A stretch of 64,000 nucleotides of DNA from NCBI GenBank assembly GCA_949775045.1, contig OX459096.1:37185316-37249315 (forward strand). Reading direction: 5' to 3'. Shown one piece after another: positions 40,590 through 52,900 of this stretch. The position numbers were made by a program, and so were the translations under genes. Within the stretch, counting starts at the first letter, position 1. Every line of letters begins with the position of its first letter. This stretch comes from Metridium senile. Taxonomy: Eukaryota; Cnidaria; Anthozoa; Actiniaria; Metridiidae. The notes beneath the pieces are model-generated. The model was not told the origin of the DNA. It saw only the letters and a list, made by a program, of their open reading frames with translations, and made no database searches.

Positions 40590-40638
40590 CTATATTTAGT
40601 GCCAGTAAAGCAACAATAAGATTCTGGAGTGTATTCAT
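40590..40638 (-). CDS. candidate alternative first exon with signal peptide
   Basis: The ATG at 40638 reads MNTLQNLIVALLALNI then G|gtgagt, a strong donor in phase 1. That phase is exactly what exon 2 of the modular secreted gene (start 29376) accepts. The peptide is a good signal sequence. No other downstream exon suited to it was found on this strand before 35203. A second ATG at 40774 opens a different frame through the same donor (phase 2). Either an alternative promoter of the modular gene or the relic of a neighbouring gene. Confidence 0.45.
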
Positions 40639-40793
40639 CTTTGCAAAAGGACGTTGAATGCAGAATAGTACCAACTTGTACGGTTATCGAACCTGCAAAG
40701 TTTGTAATACAGCTGAAATGAGAAATCCGGCTTGGTAGGCTAGTGCTCAATGAGTTCTGAAGCACTGTGGTCATTTGAAAATGCTGGCTTGAG

Positions 40794-40806
40794 TTATATA
40801 TATATA
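40794..40806 (-). promoter_or_regulatory. TATA-like sequence upstream of the candidate signal exon
   Basis: TATATATATATAA on the minus strand, about 155 bases before the ATG at 40638 and about 20 before the one at 40774. A simple AT run, so weak evidence. Confidence 0.3.
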
Positions 40807-41248
40807 GCTAGCAATGTTATGGAATTATCATTGAAATGTGACATTTATAAGTACGTAATCAATACAATATGGCAAAGGTGAAACCATGAGAGAAGACTTC
40901 GAGACCATGAGATAACGTCCTTTGTGCCTTACAACAGGCAATCTTTGCGCCAGTTTTAAGAAGAGCTTTTAAAAAGAAAATATGTTTAAAAAAATTTATC
41001 CTACAATCTATACCAGAATTTTAAAGTTAGAATGATTCGGTTATTATTGGCATTGATCAAAATCACCAGAAGCCATATTGCTCCTAAAAATTGTTAAAAA
41101 AGCGCGCGGAAAATATTGAAACTAAATAGGTAAAGACTAGATCAGTTGAACTTGAACTTACACGTAATGGTGACCTTTCGGCGCTCAGAAGGGGTTTAAA
41201 CGTGCTGCTAGAGTGCAAATAGAGTCGATTAAATATACACGCGAAATA

Positions 41249-41390
41249 AGTAGTATTAATTAGTACTAAATAGTGCTAATTGAATAATAGTATTACCGTA
41301 GAATTGTACTATTAAAAGTGTATTAATATATAGACTTGTAAACATCTGAAACAAGTAGTACTAATTAGTACTAAATAGTGCTAATTTAAC
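41249..41390. repeat. pair of AATTAGTACTAAATAGTGCT direct repeats
   Basis: A 33-base block (AGTAGTAnTAATTAGTACTA then AATAGTGCTAATT) occurs at 41249 and 41357. Confidence 0.8.
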
Positions 41391-41632
41391 AATAGAAAAA
41401 CAATATATTTATTTGCACTCTAAAGAATTGCGCTCTAAATAAACAGATGTTAATACAGAGTTGTTCTCATTAACACGTGAAACACATCACTCTTTAATGC
41501 ACCTTAATTACATTGTGTTCTTTGGTTGTTATTTGAATATCACACTTTAATCAAAACACTTTGTTTCAAGGGTTAATGAGGACAGCTCTAGATTCTTCTT
41601 GGAGAATTTCAAGTTTCCTAACCCAGTGCATA

Positions 41633-41889
41633 TACACCTATTTCAAAAAACGTTGTCAGATGGAGATCTGCAATCTGCAATCTAAGACCAAAATGAATTG
41701 GCCCTTTTTTTTTTTTTTTTTTTTGCGCTTAACAACTTCAGATTTACTTTACCATCGCCATAACCGAACCTAGAAAGTGCACGCAAACGAATTTTGGATC
41801 AGAAAAAACTGCCGTTCCTCAGAATTCATTTTGGTCTCAGATTGCAGATTGCAGATCTTCTTCTGACAACGCTTTTTGAATTAGGTGTA
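41633..41889. mobile_element. TACACC-ended MITE, copy E (interior type 2)
   Basis: TACACCTATTTCAAAAAACG and inverse TTTTTGAATTAGGTGTA. The interior matches copy D (GAATTCATTTTGGTCTCAGA, ACCGAACCTAGAAAGTGCAC). Confidence 0.82.
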
Positions 41890-42449
41890 CACCATATGTA
41901 TACTATAGTCCAACGACCAAAAATATATCAAATTGTTCGTTTTGTGATAAAAGCATGAAACTTAAATAAACGTAAATAAAGAGATCCTTCTCCTAAATTT
42001 GTTGAAAGTCATTCAACTTGTCACTTTTTGTTAGCAATTAGAGACTATTTTGTGGCAAATTCTTAAGCTAAAGAAGATAATAAGTCGACTTTTCAGTTAA
42101 TAATGGCCAGTTACACAGCAATGCTTGCAATATGGAATTCCAGTGCGATTCTAAACTTATCACGTAACCGTATTCGAGATTCGATCACGCTTCTCCACGA
42201 GCGCTAATCACATGCATGTAATATTACTAAAAAGTTAACGTACAATTTCGACAAGTTATTGAATATAATGCTTACATATTCGTTTACTGAATAGCCAAGA
42301 TTGGGCTGCCTTTGGAATATTATGTAAACAGCTCGCAGCAATTTACTTTCGATAGAAACGACTAGTTTGTAATTATATTGCAAACAAACGAACTTGAAAC
42401 TTGATGTGGTGAATTGTTTATCGTGAGACCGTAAGTCATAGTATAGGGT

Positions 42450-42745
42450 TACAGCATAACGCGCCTTACCGTGGCTACCCAATTAAAGTTTTGTACAAGT
42501 TAGCTTAGCGTTCAAAAGTTTCACTTTTCAAATTGTTTGCTACACCTTTTCAAATTTAAACATCCTGAGAGGTTTTTCAGCCACTTATAAACTTCACTCT
42601 TGTCTTCGCTTTGAACATTTCAAAGTGTTTTTCGTTTCTCACTCGGCGTGTCTTTTATATTACGGTCAAATTCTCGCTTTCTGATTGGTTAACTTGTTCA
42701 AAACTTTAATTAGGTTGCCACGGTAAGGTGCGTCGCGCTGTAATA
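42450..42745. mobile_element. TIR element with CGCCTTACCGTGG arms
   Basis: TTACAGCATAACGCGCCTTA then CCGTGGCTACCCAATTAAAG pairs with CTTTAATTAGGTTGCCACGG then TAAGGTGCGTCGCGCTGTA. Arms about 43 bases, interior about 210 bases without ORF. Confidence 0.68.
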
Positions 42746-42958
42746 CTGTTTGCTGGTTTCAAAGCTATGCTTGGTATCTTCTAAAGAAGTTAAAAATGAT
42801 AGGATAGAAAAACAGGTAGTTTGTTTGCCGTTTATTGACTTGTTATAAACATAACAGAACCTTAGATAGAGTGTATTAGCTAGCGACCTCTTTTTAAAAG
42901 AACCATTCAACCATACGAAACAAATAGTAAGATTTATGTAATATATTTCTACAACTTA

Positions 42959-43218
42959 TACACCTATTTCAATTAACGTTGTCCATCTGGAATTGTCGAT
43001 CTGAGACCGATAGGAATTGTGGGAGCTTGTTAAACTGCAAATACACTATTATAATCACGCTCGAATATTAATGTTTACTTCTGAAATACTATTATCCATA
43101 ATTCAGCATCATTCAAGTGTGATTAAAACAACACATTTGGAATTTATTGAACTCCCACAATTCCTATCGGTCTCAGATCAACCATTCCAGATGGACAACG
43201 TTAATTGAAATAGGTGTA
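42959..43218. mobile_element. TACACC-ended MITE, copy F (interior type 4)
   Basis: TACACCTATTTCAATTAACG and the exact inverse CGTTAATTGAAATAGGTGTA, then TTGTCCATCTGGAAT arms and CGATAGGAATTGTGGGAG / CTCCCACAATTCCTATCG. The interior is unrelated to types 1-3. Confidence 0.85.
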
Positions 43219-43913
43219 TCAATATTAAACAGACTGAGTGTGATAGTGACGTGGTATATCAGTATACTAAAGTACATTTGATATAAAATACCACTATACA
43301 GTTGTTTACGACGATCATACGTATTAATTATGAAATCTAGACATAATAAGTTTATATGTTAATTGACCTGAAGCAATGAGATGGATAAATGTTTATTATA
43401 TAAACTTCAGTAAAATATCAGGTAATCTCCCGCGCGAAAAGATTTTCAGATGCCGAAATTGAGAGCGAGAAGTCTAATTGTTTTAGTATCCAACAACTTA
43501 TTGGTCAAACAAGGAAATAATAGTAACATCAAAGTACTAAAACTCGAAAAACTAGAACATTTTGTGAATGAATTTTGACTTGAAGAGCGCGCGCTACTGA
43601 CGCCATCACACTATTTTTCAGTTTGATTGAGAAAGCCAGATTAAAAAACTGTTCTTGAACTTTTTCTTAATTCCTCCGTCGTTCTAAAATATAGAGTAGT
43701 TTTAACACTAAAATTATGCTATTTTCAGCCGTTAAAAAAAAGTATTGAGGGAGAAAATGGCAAAAATAGTGGAGAACTTCGATGTGTTTTGAATACATTT
43801 TGACTTGCCGTCACACGTCATTGAGCGCGCGCTCGGTATTTTCACTTTCGATTATAAAATAAAACGATTGAAATTCTCATTTTGTGTTCTGGTTTCCTCC
43901 TTGTATATAATAA

Positions 43914-44031
43914 AACAATTATTCACCTCAAGCTCAGTGATTATCGGTGAATATCTACCTCATGGCTCGAGGACTCGCCGGCGCTCGATAGATATTCACC
44001 GACAATCACTTCGCCTTCGGCGAATAATTGT
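43914..44031. repeat. inverted repeat, AACAATTATTC..GTGAATATC
   Basis: AACAATTATTCACCTCAAGC then TCAGTGATTATCGGTGAATA pairs with TATTCACCGACAATCACTTC then GCCTTCGGCGAATAATTGTT. Arms about 46 bases around a GGCTCGAGGACTCGCCGG centre. Confidence 0.75.
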
Positions 44032-44331
44032 TAATTACTTTATCTTCGACAACTTAGTGGAAATTTGATGCTGATCTACCTTGATGATCGGGAACAGTGT
44101 AAAATTTAATTTTTTGTTTACAGATTCTATACTTAAAAAAAATGAATTCAATTTTTGTCAACATTTCGTATTTCGTGTATTTAAATACTCTAGTTGCAAG
44201 GCCTTGATTTCTATAATACTTCAGGATGTATTTGTCGTTTACTTGTTTGACATATTTCTACCATAAAAGTTAAGCTAGCTCTTATAATGTAAAAAAAAAA
44301 ATCGTTCTTGTGACGCTATTGGGTATCACCT

Positions 44332-45191
44332 CGATCATTGCTTTCAGTCTAATACTAAAACAAACTCACAGCAGAGCTTACATATTTCGATCTAAATATC
44401 AAACATACCTTAACCAAGTCAGCTTGCATCGAGAAGTTTGTGGTCATAATATTTGATAAAATTTAATTATGTAGTGACAATGCTCGCCAAGTTTCCAGCT
44501 GTGGTGTTCTACTTCGCTAAACTTCTGAATATGGGTGTTGGCTTTGCTCACCTGGAACAGCGCGAGTATTAGCCGAGAGAACGAAGCCGTAACACATTTC
44601 AGTTAAGATACCTCAATATAGATGAAGATAAGATTAATTAAATTAAGTATTTTGGTTAAGACTCGCTTCCATGCACACCTTTTCTAGGGCATGCACAGTA
44701 CTCGGTTTCGAGCGCCTATTTCGAATGGCCCCATATCACAAAATGATCGCCTTGGTGAAGTTAGTAATATGGCCAAGTTTCATGCTTTTATCACAAAACG
44801 AACATTTTTGGTCGTTAGCAGCCGGACTATATACTGGGTTAGGAAATACATAAATAATACATATAAACTAGAAAGCGGCGAAAAACTCTAACCGTTCAAA
44901 ATCACCCTAAAACGCATTTTTAATCAAAAAATTATACTAAAAGTGCCTTAATTATCAAAATATAGTAGTTTGAAGAAGTTTTAATTCCCATTTAAATTGA
45001 GACCATGTGAAAATTCTGCCATGCATGCACTTGAGATAGAATCCATGAGAACGCTTCAAAATTTTCGATTAAAAAATGACTTCAGATATTAGTTGGTAGT
45101 TTGCAGAATAATAATAAAAAAACGTTTTTGTACTGTTCGGTTTTCATGCTATGGTCAAAAACATAACGATTTTCATAAAGAAGATCATGTC
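44332..45191. repeat. 860-bp tandem duplication, copy 1 (uninterrupted)
   Basis: Starts CGATCATTGCTTTCAGTCTA and ends before the next CGATCATTGC at 45192. Nearly identical to copy 2, with a few small indels. No credible coding content. Confidence 0.88.
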
Positions 45192-45685
45192 CGATCATTG
45201 CTTTCAGTCTAATACTAAAACAAACTCACAGCAGAGCTTACATATTTCGATCTAAATATCAAACATACCTTAACCAAGTCAGCTTGCATCGAGAAGTTTG
45301 TGGTCATAATCTTTGATAAAATTTAATTATGTAGTGACACTCGCCAAGTTTCCAGCTGTGGTGTTCTACTTCGCTAAACTTCTGAATATGGGTGTTGGCT
45401 TTGCTCACCTGGAACAACTCGAGTATTAGCCGAGAGAACGAAGCCGTAACACATTTCAGTTAAGATACCTCAATTTTAAATTAAATATTTTGGTTAAGCC
45501 TCGCTTCCATGCACACCTTTTCTAGGGCATGCGCAGTACTCGGTTTCGAGCGCCTATTTCGAATGGCCCCATATCACAAAATGATCGCCTTGGTGAAGTT
45601 AGTAATATGGCCAAGTTTCATGCTTTTATCACAAAACGAACATTTTTGGTCGTTAGCAGCCGGACTATACTAGGTTAGGAAATAC

Positions 45686-47566
45686 CAAGAGGTTATTAAC
45701 CGTGCGCGAGGTCTGTATGGACAAAAAGACCGAGGTCTGATATTTTCCATACAGACCGAGCAAGCGAGGTTAATAACTCGTTTATTATATGGCTATTTTA
45801 AAGAGAGAAAGCAATATTTTTTTTTTATATTTTACGACGCGCGTTGCTTTCGAATGGCTTCCCAGTAGTTTTACTGAAAAAGAGCTGGTTGAAACCTGTT
45901 GAAACCACAGGCAGCCCAACTATTCTATCTGAGGATTTTTTTTAATGCCAATAAAGTTATTTTTAACCGCGCGCCGAGCGCCATATTGGAATAAAATCTC
46001 ATGTTAATCATTGAGCGGGTGGGGTTCCTGTGGAAAAAGAGCCTACGGAAGCTTATTTTACGACAAACAATAATAAGAACTTTAATCGAAATCACTGTCA
46101 ACTGTTGAAGGAATTTATTTGTCTGTGTCATACTTTATGAAGAAGTGATGAAAGGATGAGGAATGCGCTGACAGGACTTTGAATAGAGTAAATGGTACTT
46201 AGCTTTTCAAGATTTTTGAACCTTTTGTATGCAGAAAAAGAAAGACAATAACACTTCCTGACTTCAAAAACTATGTTAACTTTAGTAGAAAAACTTTTTG
46301 TGAATTTTAAAGCTTTTTAAAAGTGACTGAAAAGCAACGACATGCATATATCAACAAAAGATAGCTCAAATCACCGCCGTGTTGTTTACAAGGAAAGATA
46401 AAGTGTATTCTCTCGTGAATTTTTGCAATATTAATTTGATTTTTTTGCTTGTTAAAATGTTTGCAAAAACTAGGAATGCTCGCCACTTAAGCATTTAATT
46501 TTCTCTCAGTCGGTTTTTGTTTATTTTACCGCATTCTGTAAAGACAGAAAGACAACAAAGTTTGAATAATCTCGCCCACAGGTAGCCCAAGCTCACTATT
46601 TGTGTTGATTTACTATAGAATATATGGGGATTTTTCAACGTACAATTTTTTGCCTTAATTCTTAATAAAATAAAATGAAACTCTTACAGTGTCTTTTTGT
46701 TGCTCTCATCAACCGTCTGACTGACTTTCAGCGATTTTCGTTGGAATTTAGCTGCCTCAGTTTCCCTAACGTGTAGTAAGAGAGAGATTACTTGACAGCT
46801 ATTGTACTTTGTCGGTCTATCACTGACCGCGCTGAACACGTTGACATTCAAAATTAATGTTAGGGGGAAAAAACGACCGTTTCTCTCTTTCAGTGTGGAG
46901 TTTAATCACAAGTAATTCGCCCCTGGGAGCGGGGGCGGTTCCTAGTTTTGTCGTACAATTTTCGACCCTTGCACCCCACGGATAGTGGTTGTTTTTCCTC
47001 GGTCCAATCTCTCTCTGTTTTTTTTAACGGCTTCGGCTGTCCCAACTATTTCAGACACGAGTATTTTGGTTGTTCGTCGAGCGGTTTTATTCGAACTTCG
47101 TGGAGGCTGGCTGCTTCAAAAAAGCCGTTGATTCTAATCCATTGGGATTTTTGGGTGGAATATTTATCCCTTCGAACTGCTGTGTAGAAAGATTTGGACT
47201 AGAAGCGTTTTTCGACGAATTATTTGGCGATTAGTTCAGCAGTTCGAAGGCCGTTTTGGGGCCGGCGCCTCCTACCTTTCTCTCTCTTACTACACGTTAG
47301 GGAAAGGCAGCTAAATTCCAACGAAAATCGCTGAAAGTCAGTCAGAAGGTTGATGAGAGCAACAAAAAGACACTGTAAGAGTTTCATTTTATTTTATTAA
47401 GAATTAAGGCAAAAAATTGTACGCTGAAAAATCCCCATATATAAGCCTACTACATCCGGGACACAGGTCCTGCAGATAAAAAATATAGCCCGTGGTCCGT
47501 GATACGCAAAATACAGCCCGCGCGCGAGCCAATCAGATTGCACAAAATTAACCAGTCATATAATAA
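45686..47566. mobile_element. 1.9-kb insertion within copy 2 of the duplication
   Basis: Exactly fills the gap relative to copy 1. Near its ends TTTATTATATGGC (about 45780) and GTCATATAATAAA (about 47554) are inverse. CpG-rich end stretches and an inner foldback, no transposase ORF. A non-autonomous element. Confidence 0.75.
46618..47444. mobile_element. foldback element with arms of about 170 bp
   Basis: ATATATGGGGATTTTTCAAC to GTTTCCCTAACGTGTAGTAA (46623-46790) is repeated inverted at 47280-47443 with very few mismatches. The spacer of about 490 bases has an 80-codon open frame (46948-47187) without recognisable features. Confidence 0.85.
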
Positions 47567-48112
47567 ATAAATAATACATATAAACTAGAAAGCGGCCAAA
47601 AACTCTAACCGTTTAAAATCACCCTAAAACGCATTTTTAATCAAAAAATTATACTAAAAGTACCTTAATTATCAAAATATAGTAGTTTGAAGAGTTTTAA
47701 TTCCCATTTAAATTGAGACCATGTGAAAATTCTGCTATGCATGCACTTGAGATAGAATCCATGAGAACGCTTCAAAATTTTCGATTAAAAAAGGACTTCA
47801 GATATTAGTTGGTAGTTTGTAGAATAATAATAAAAAAACGTTTTTGTACTGTTCGGTTTTCATGCTATGGTCAAAAACATAACGATTTTCATATAAAAGA
47901 AGATCATGTCCGACTTTTAAGACAGTTTTCTTTGGAAATTTCTTACCAAAGTGAAACTAAATCAAGCCCAGATCCATATGCACAAATAACATGCAGAAAT
48001 ATCCAGAAAAATAGTCGTAAGTATATTGTCAAAAAATGTACCAATGCCATCTAAATTTCATTGCTTTGTCAGTCATATCATAGTTATTAACTATGGTCAT
48101 ATCATATAATTT

Positions 48113-48325
48113 TCATACATTAAGCAAGAGTATGTTCAGGTTCGTCATACAAAATGTGGCGGAAATTGAGGTCCAGATAAAAATTTCATAGAAAACAAAA
48201 ATTCCATTAAACGACAGTCGATATTTAAACTTTGTAGCTTCTTTAGTCGATTTTGGGACAGCATTTTCTTTAAAGTTTTCAATTTCATCTTCGCTAACAG
48301 TGACAAAACGACTACTGGCAGCCAT
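48113..48325 (-). pseudogene. N-terminal fragment resembling transposon-derived recombinase-like (DUF3504-type) proteins
   Basis: True ATG at 48325; MAASSRFVTVSEDEIENFKE then NAVPKSTKEATKFKYRL. The pattern RF-x-x-(V/L)-(S/T)-E-x-(E/D)-I followed by K-x-T-K-x-A-x-K resembles the start of the Crypton-related DUF3504 proteins abundant in cnidarians. After KYRL the sequence becomes hydrophobic and uninformative and stops at 48113, so it is truncated or interrupted by an intron. The hairpin just upstream may be the end of the element. Confidence 0.4.
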
Positions 48326-48335
48326 TTTGTCCGAA

Positions 48336-48412
48336 AAGGTGATTATCGGCTGATAATCCGAGATAGCAAACCAATCAGAGTGCGCGATTTTTTATAATCA
48401 CCTTTTTATTTA
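48336..48412. repeat. hairpin AAAAGGTGATTAT / ATAATCACCTTTTT
   Basis: 13-base inverted ends enclosing CGGCTGATAATCCGAGATAG. Directly upstream of the ORF at 48325. Confidence 0.6.
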
Positions 48413-49027
48413 TACTAAAAATTATTATTATACATATTATCCATAAATAAAGAGTTGTGGGGTTATTCAAAATGTTATTCACATTAACTCTCAGTGCAGG
48501 GCACCCCAATAAAAGACATAAAACGCTGATTGAGCGTCTAGCTAGCTACAATGAGGATATCATGCTGGAACCGTGAACCTGGTGAACACTTTTTCTCATT
48601 TTCTTCATGATCATATCATTCAATTTCTGAACCTTCTAGCCTACTGCTTCAAAACCTCCAAACATGAAGCAGTGAGTTCAAATACATTGAGCTAGTGTTC
48701 ATAATACATCTTATTTCTAATTTATTAACTCAAAAGATATGGGCTAAAAAATTATTATAAAAAGTAACAAAAAAACTTCACGGTTCGAGTGTCCTCACTG
48801 TAATGCTTGTAAAAAATCAGTGGACTAGCTGTTTTGCTTAGATTCCAGCGAACCTGGATCCAAAATTTGTCCATAAGAGGATTATAATTTAGTAAAGCCG
48901 TGAAAAAACTCAAATCAACCATTCTTTTACAGGAAGTCGATCGACTTGCGAATTTTCCAGAGTTTAATTTTAGGACAGGAAATAAGCTTTTTTTTATGTT
49001 TGTGGTTTTTTTATCATTTGTGTCTGA

Positions 49028-49230
49028 TTTATTCATATAGCATATTTTGGTTGTAAGTGTTTGTGCTATATCAGCATGACAAGTTGTTGCAGTGGTAGAT
49101 AATTAAACAAATATTTCTTGAAAAAACAAGTTATAAATCACAAATTATGTTGATATTACCGACATCCTTTGCAGGCCTCAGAGTGTGGACTGTAGTTTTG
49201 ATTGCGACAACGATTATTGAAATAGGTGTA
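49028..49230. mobile_element. TACACC-type MITE, copy H (interior type 1, left end missing)
   Basis: Matches the right two thirds of copy A (TATTCATA..GCATATTTTGGTTG, AAGTTGTTGCAGTGGTAGAT) and ends AATAGGTGTA. The left terminal arm is deleted. Confidence 0.78.
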
Positions 49231-49515
49231 TTTGCCGATAAGGGTGTGTGTCGCTGGATCGGGCCAGTTATGGCCTTCCTGTCTCAGCGGGTATCCTTTT
49301 TTAGAATTTTTTTAAAGAGGGCCGTAATTTTCATATTTTTGCGCCATTAAAAGAGGGTTCATTCTTCGTTTTCTATTGTATAGGGTACGATATAATAGGC
49401 CAGATATAATGGGCCAGATTGGAAAAAAGCAATGCATCTTTATCTGTTTTATATACCCAAATAAAGATTTATTAATATTAAAGTTATCCTTCAGCAGCAT
49501 TGTGTGTAATTACAA

Positions 49516-49734
49516 GAGTTGATTTAAGGCCATATACTACTGTTTTTTATTAAGCTTTCGTCGGGCACCGACATCATCAGAAGAATGGAAAAGATTGCAC
49601 GAGATTTGTACAATTTATACAAATTTCGTACAATCTTTTCCACTCTTCTTGTACAAATTTCGTACAATCTTTTCCATTCTTCTGATGATGTCGGTGCTCG
49701 ACGAAAGCTTAAGATTTAGTAATCAACTCTTATA
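49516..49734. mobile_element. hairpin MITE with GCTTTCGTCGGGCACCGACA arms
   Basis: AAGAGTTGATT at the left end and AATCAACTCTT at the right. Inner arms GCTTTCGTCGGGCACCGACA then TCATCAGAAGAATGGAAAAG are inverted at about 49665-49712. Confidence 0.75.
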
Positions 49735-49985
49735 AAGATTTATTATTAATATTATTACAGTTTTACTCACGAGTTTTTTTTTTTTTTTGCATATGTTATA
49801 AGTACATGATTATAGACATTATATAAAATTTACAATAATAATGACTTTATTAAATGACTTTGCAATTATTATTATAAGGATAAAAACAATTGAATTATAT
49901 CATTTTTACATGACTCGATGACTACTTTTAAATATAATATATAATATGGTATAGTATAGTATAGTATAAAAAGTCTGTATATTTA

Positions 49986-52900
49986 TCAATTAAAATGTCT
50001 CACGGCAAACGGAATAAAACTGTTCTTGTACCGTTCTTTACGATAGTTTATTTGATACTTTCTTTTTTTACGTAGGTTATAGTTTTTCGTTGCTGTTTCC
50101 GGAAGTAGGTGTGAAAGTTTGCTTTTGTCGGATATGCGTTGAAAAAAGTTCCTACAAATATTATATCTTCTTACTGAAAGGAGTTCAAGTCCAGCTTTAC
50201 CAAGTGCTTCAATTCTGTGTAGTTCAAATCAGGGTAGGCAATGAAGAGTGCTCTTTTCTGGATTCTTTCGATAGTCTCGCTGAGGTAGGAGGGTAATCCG
50301 GTGTGCCATACCGGGCAACCATATTCAAGTATCGGTCTAGTAAAGCTGCAAAAGATCTGACATAATTGGCTCGGTTTAAAACCTGACCTTCTAAGGACTC
50401 GTAAGATGTACAAACGCTTTGAGGCTTTTGTAGTAATTTTCTCAATATGTAAGTTCCATTTTAGTTTAGGAGTGATCCAGATACCCAGAAGTTTGAAAGA
50501 ATCGGTTGTTTCTATCTCATGTCCATCGATATGCAGTGAGTCAACTGGTAGGGTCTGTCTCAAGAAATTTATTCTTAGTTCTTCTGTCTTCTTTATATTG
50601 ACCTTCATGTTGTTATCAGATATCCAAGAGGCAATTTTGTTCAGCTGGTTTTGGAGAATAGATTCAGAGTTCTTGTTACATATTTCATACACTGTGCAGT
50701 CATCCACGTATTTAACAATCGGAGGCATATTACTCGTAACATCTACCTTGAGGTCGTTAATCATTACTATAAATAGAAGAGGGCCAAGTTTGGTACTTTG
50801 AGGTACGCCAGTAAATTTAGGTAACCAGTGAGAGAGACAGTTGTTGAGTTTAACTCGTTGTTTGCGATCACAAAGGAAGTTGGCAATCCAATTCAAGAGC
50901 ATGGGATGGGTGTCCATGTTTTTGAGTTTATGAAGTATAATATTATGGTCGATGCGGTCGAATGCTTTGGAGAAGTCTATCATGCAGGATCGAATTATAT
51001 TACCAGGTGAGTCAATTGCTTTCAACCAGTTTTGAGTAAGCGTTATAAGTGCATGTGTTGTAGAAGAATCTTTCAAGCAGCCATACTGGTGAGGATCAAT
51101 ATGTTCAGATATGTAGGATTGCAACCAGGAACAGATATAGCCTTCAAGAATTTTGCTAAGTACAGATGTCAGAGAGATTGGACGTAAATCGTCAGCTGCT
51201 GAGTGGACTGTTTTAGTTTTAGGGAGTGGTACGACGTCTGCACTTTTCCATAAAGTTGGAATGGATCCTTCTTGGATTGAAGTGTTAAAGATGTGGCATA
51301 TTGGTTGACTCAGCGTGTAGGAGTTATACTTCAATAACCAGTTTGGAATGTTGTCTGGACCGGACGATTTGTGGACGTTGATGTTTGAGAGACTTTTTGG
51401 ACACTGTGCACTGAAATGAAGAACTTGTCAGGAATTTCCTCTAAAGTGACGGGTAATGCAGACCATGCGATGGGAGAGAGTTCGCTTGAACATTAGAGAA
51501 GGCTTGGTTGATATGGTTGGCAAGTGCTGGTCCACTTAGAATCACGTTTTCCTTCACAATATTAATTGGTAACTTGGCTTTGGACGTTACAGATAGTTGC
51601 TTAACCTCTTTCCACCAGTTATGTGATGAAGTTTGAGAGTTTTCCAGTTTTGTCTTGTAGTATGTTCGTTTGGCCGTTTTACATAGTTTGTTAACCTTAT
51701 TCCTATAGAATATAAAAAGAGTAGTGTTGTTTGACGACCATGCTCGTTGACGTTTTGTTACAGCATCTTAATTTCAGGAGTTAACCAGGGTTTGTCAGTT
51801 GGGTGCATCTTAAAGGTTTTCAGCGGGAAATGTTTTACTATTAAATTGTTAATGTGGTCCATGAAAAAAGTTAATTTTGCATTGCAGCTAGAAAGGTGGT
51901 AGATAGGTGTCCAATTTATTTTCTCTAAGTCCTCTTCGAAGGCGTGTCTGTTACGAGTCGGGTATCTGCGTCTTGTAACTGTTTGCTTTGCCAGTTTGGG
52001 TTGTTGACATGGTTTCAGCATAACAGATGAATGGTCAGAGCAGCCAATAGGTGCAAGAATTCGAGCTTTGTTGTAGTGGGTTGGGACACTGATGAATATT
52101 TTGTCAAGTATTTTGTTCCCTCTAGTTGGTTGAAGTACAACATTCTTTAAATTAAAGGAAGAGCAAGTTCCAGATTGCGCGAACTGATTGAAGTCCCCAG
52201 CCAGAATAATTGTTGAATTAGGATGTGCGATAAGACTGGAGTCGAGGGAATTGTGAAGATGTTGACGGAGGCGATTATCATCGGCGTTAGGAGGATGGTA
52301 AACTGCAGCTAAAATAATAGAACTAATGCCACGGGGAAGTCTGTCAGGTTTTAAAAGAGTCCAAAAACTTTCAAAATCATCAGAGTTATTTAAATGTGTT
52401 AGTGGAATATGCTTTAAACCATTTCTAATGTAGATACATACGCCGCCACCTCGTTTGTCCAAAGGCCTGTCTTTTCTATAAACAGAGTATTGTGGTATGC
52501 TAATTAGGTCATCGGTGCTATTTGACGAGAGCCATGTTTCGGTGATTATTGCAATGTCCGGGTTGAGAGATTGAACGGTAGTAGCAAGTTCTTCGGTCTT
52601 ATTCACCAATGATCTTGTGTTGCTTAGAAGTATTTCTGGAAATCCACGAAAGCCTTGTTCAGTAGTTTTGATGTTGTTGTTGTTGTTTGAGGTGTCAATT
52701 TGAATATTTAATAAGTTCAGTAAGTTTGCTTGATTTGAAGTAATTTTGCTTTGTTTAACCTCAGAATGCGAAGTAATCCATGGTCTAATTGGAAAAGGTC
52801 CTAGGGCTGCATTAGGGCAACGGTTATTATTAGTGCCTCCACGTTTGCCTCTTTTAGGAGCGAGTAAACCCAGAGATTTCAAGTTTGTCCAAACATTACT

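Larger units (their letters stand above)
45192..47913. repeat. 860-bp tandem duplication, copy 2 (split by an insertion)
   Basis: Sequence of copy 1 runs to 45685 (GTTAGGAAATAC), is interrupted by 45686-47566, and resumes with ATAAATAATACATATAAACT to about 47913. Confidence 0.87.

Noticed and set aside
40586..40774. 62-codon frame from the ATG at 40774
   Set aside because: It reads through the gtgagt donor in a frame without a signal peptide; the shorter frame from 40638 gives a signal peptide and fits module phase better. It is not fully excluded.
46948..47187. 80-codon open frame inside the foldback spacer
   Set aside because: Non-ATG-looking context, no similarity to a transposase, and the spacer of a foldback is usually non-coding.
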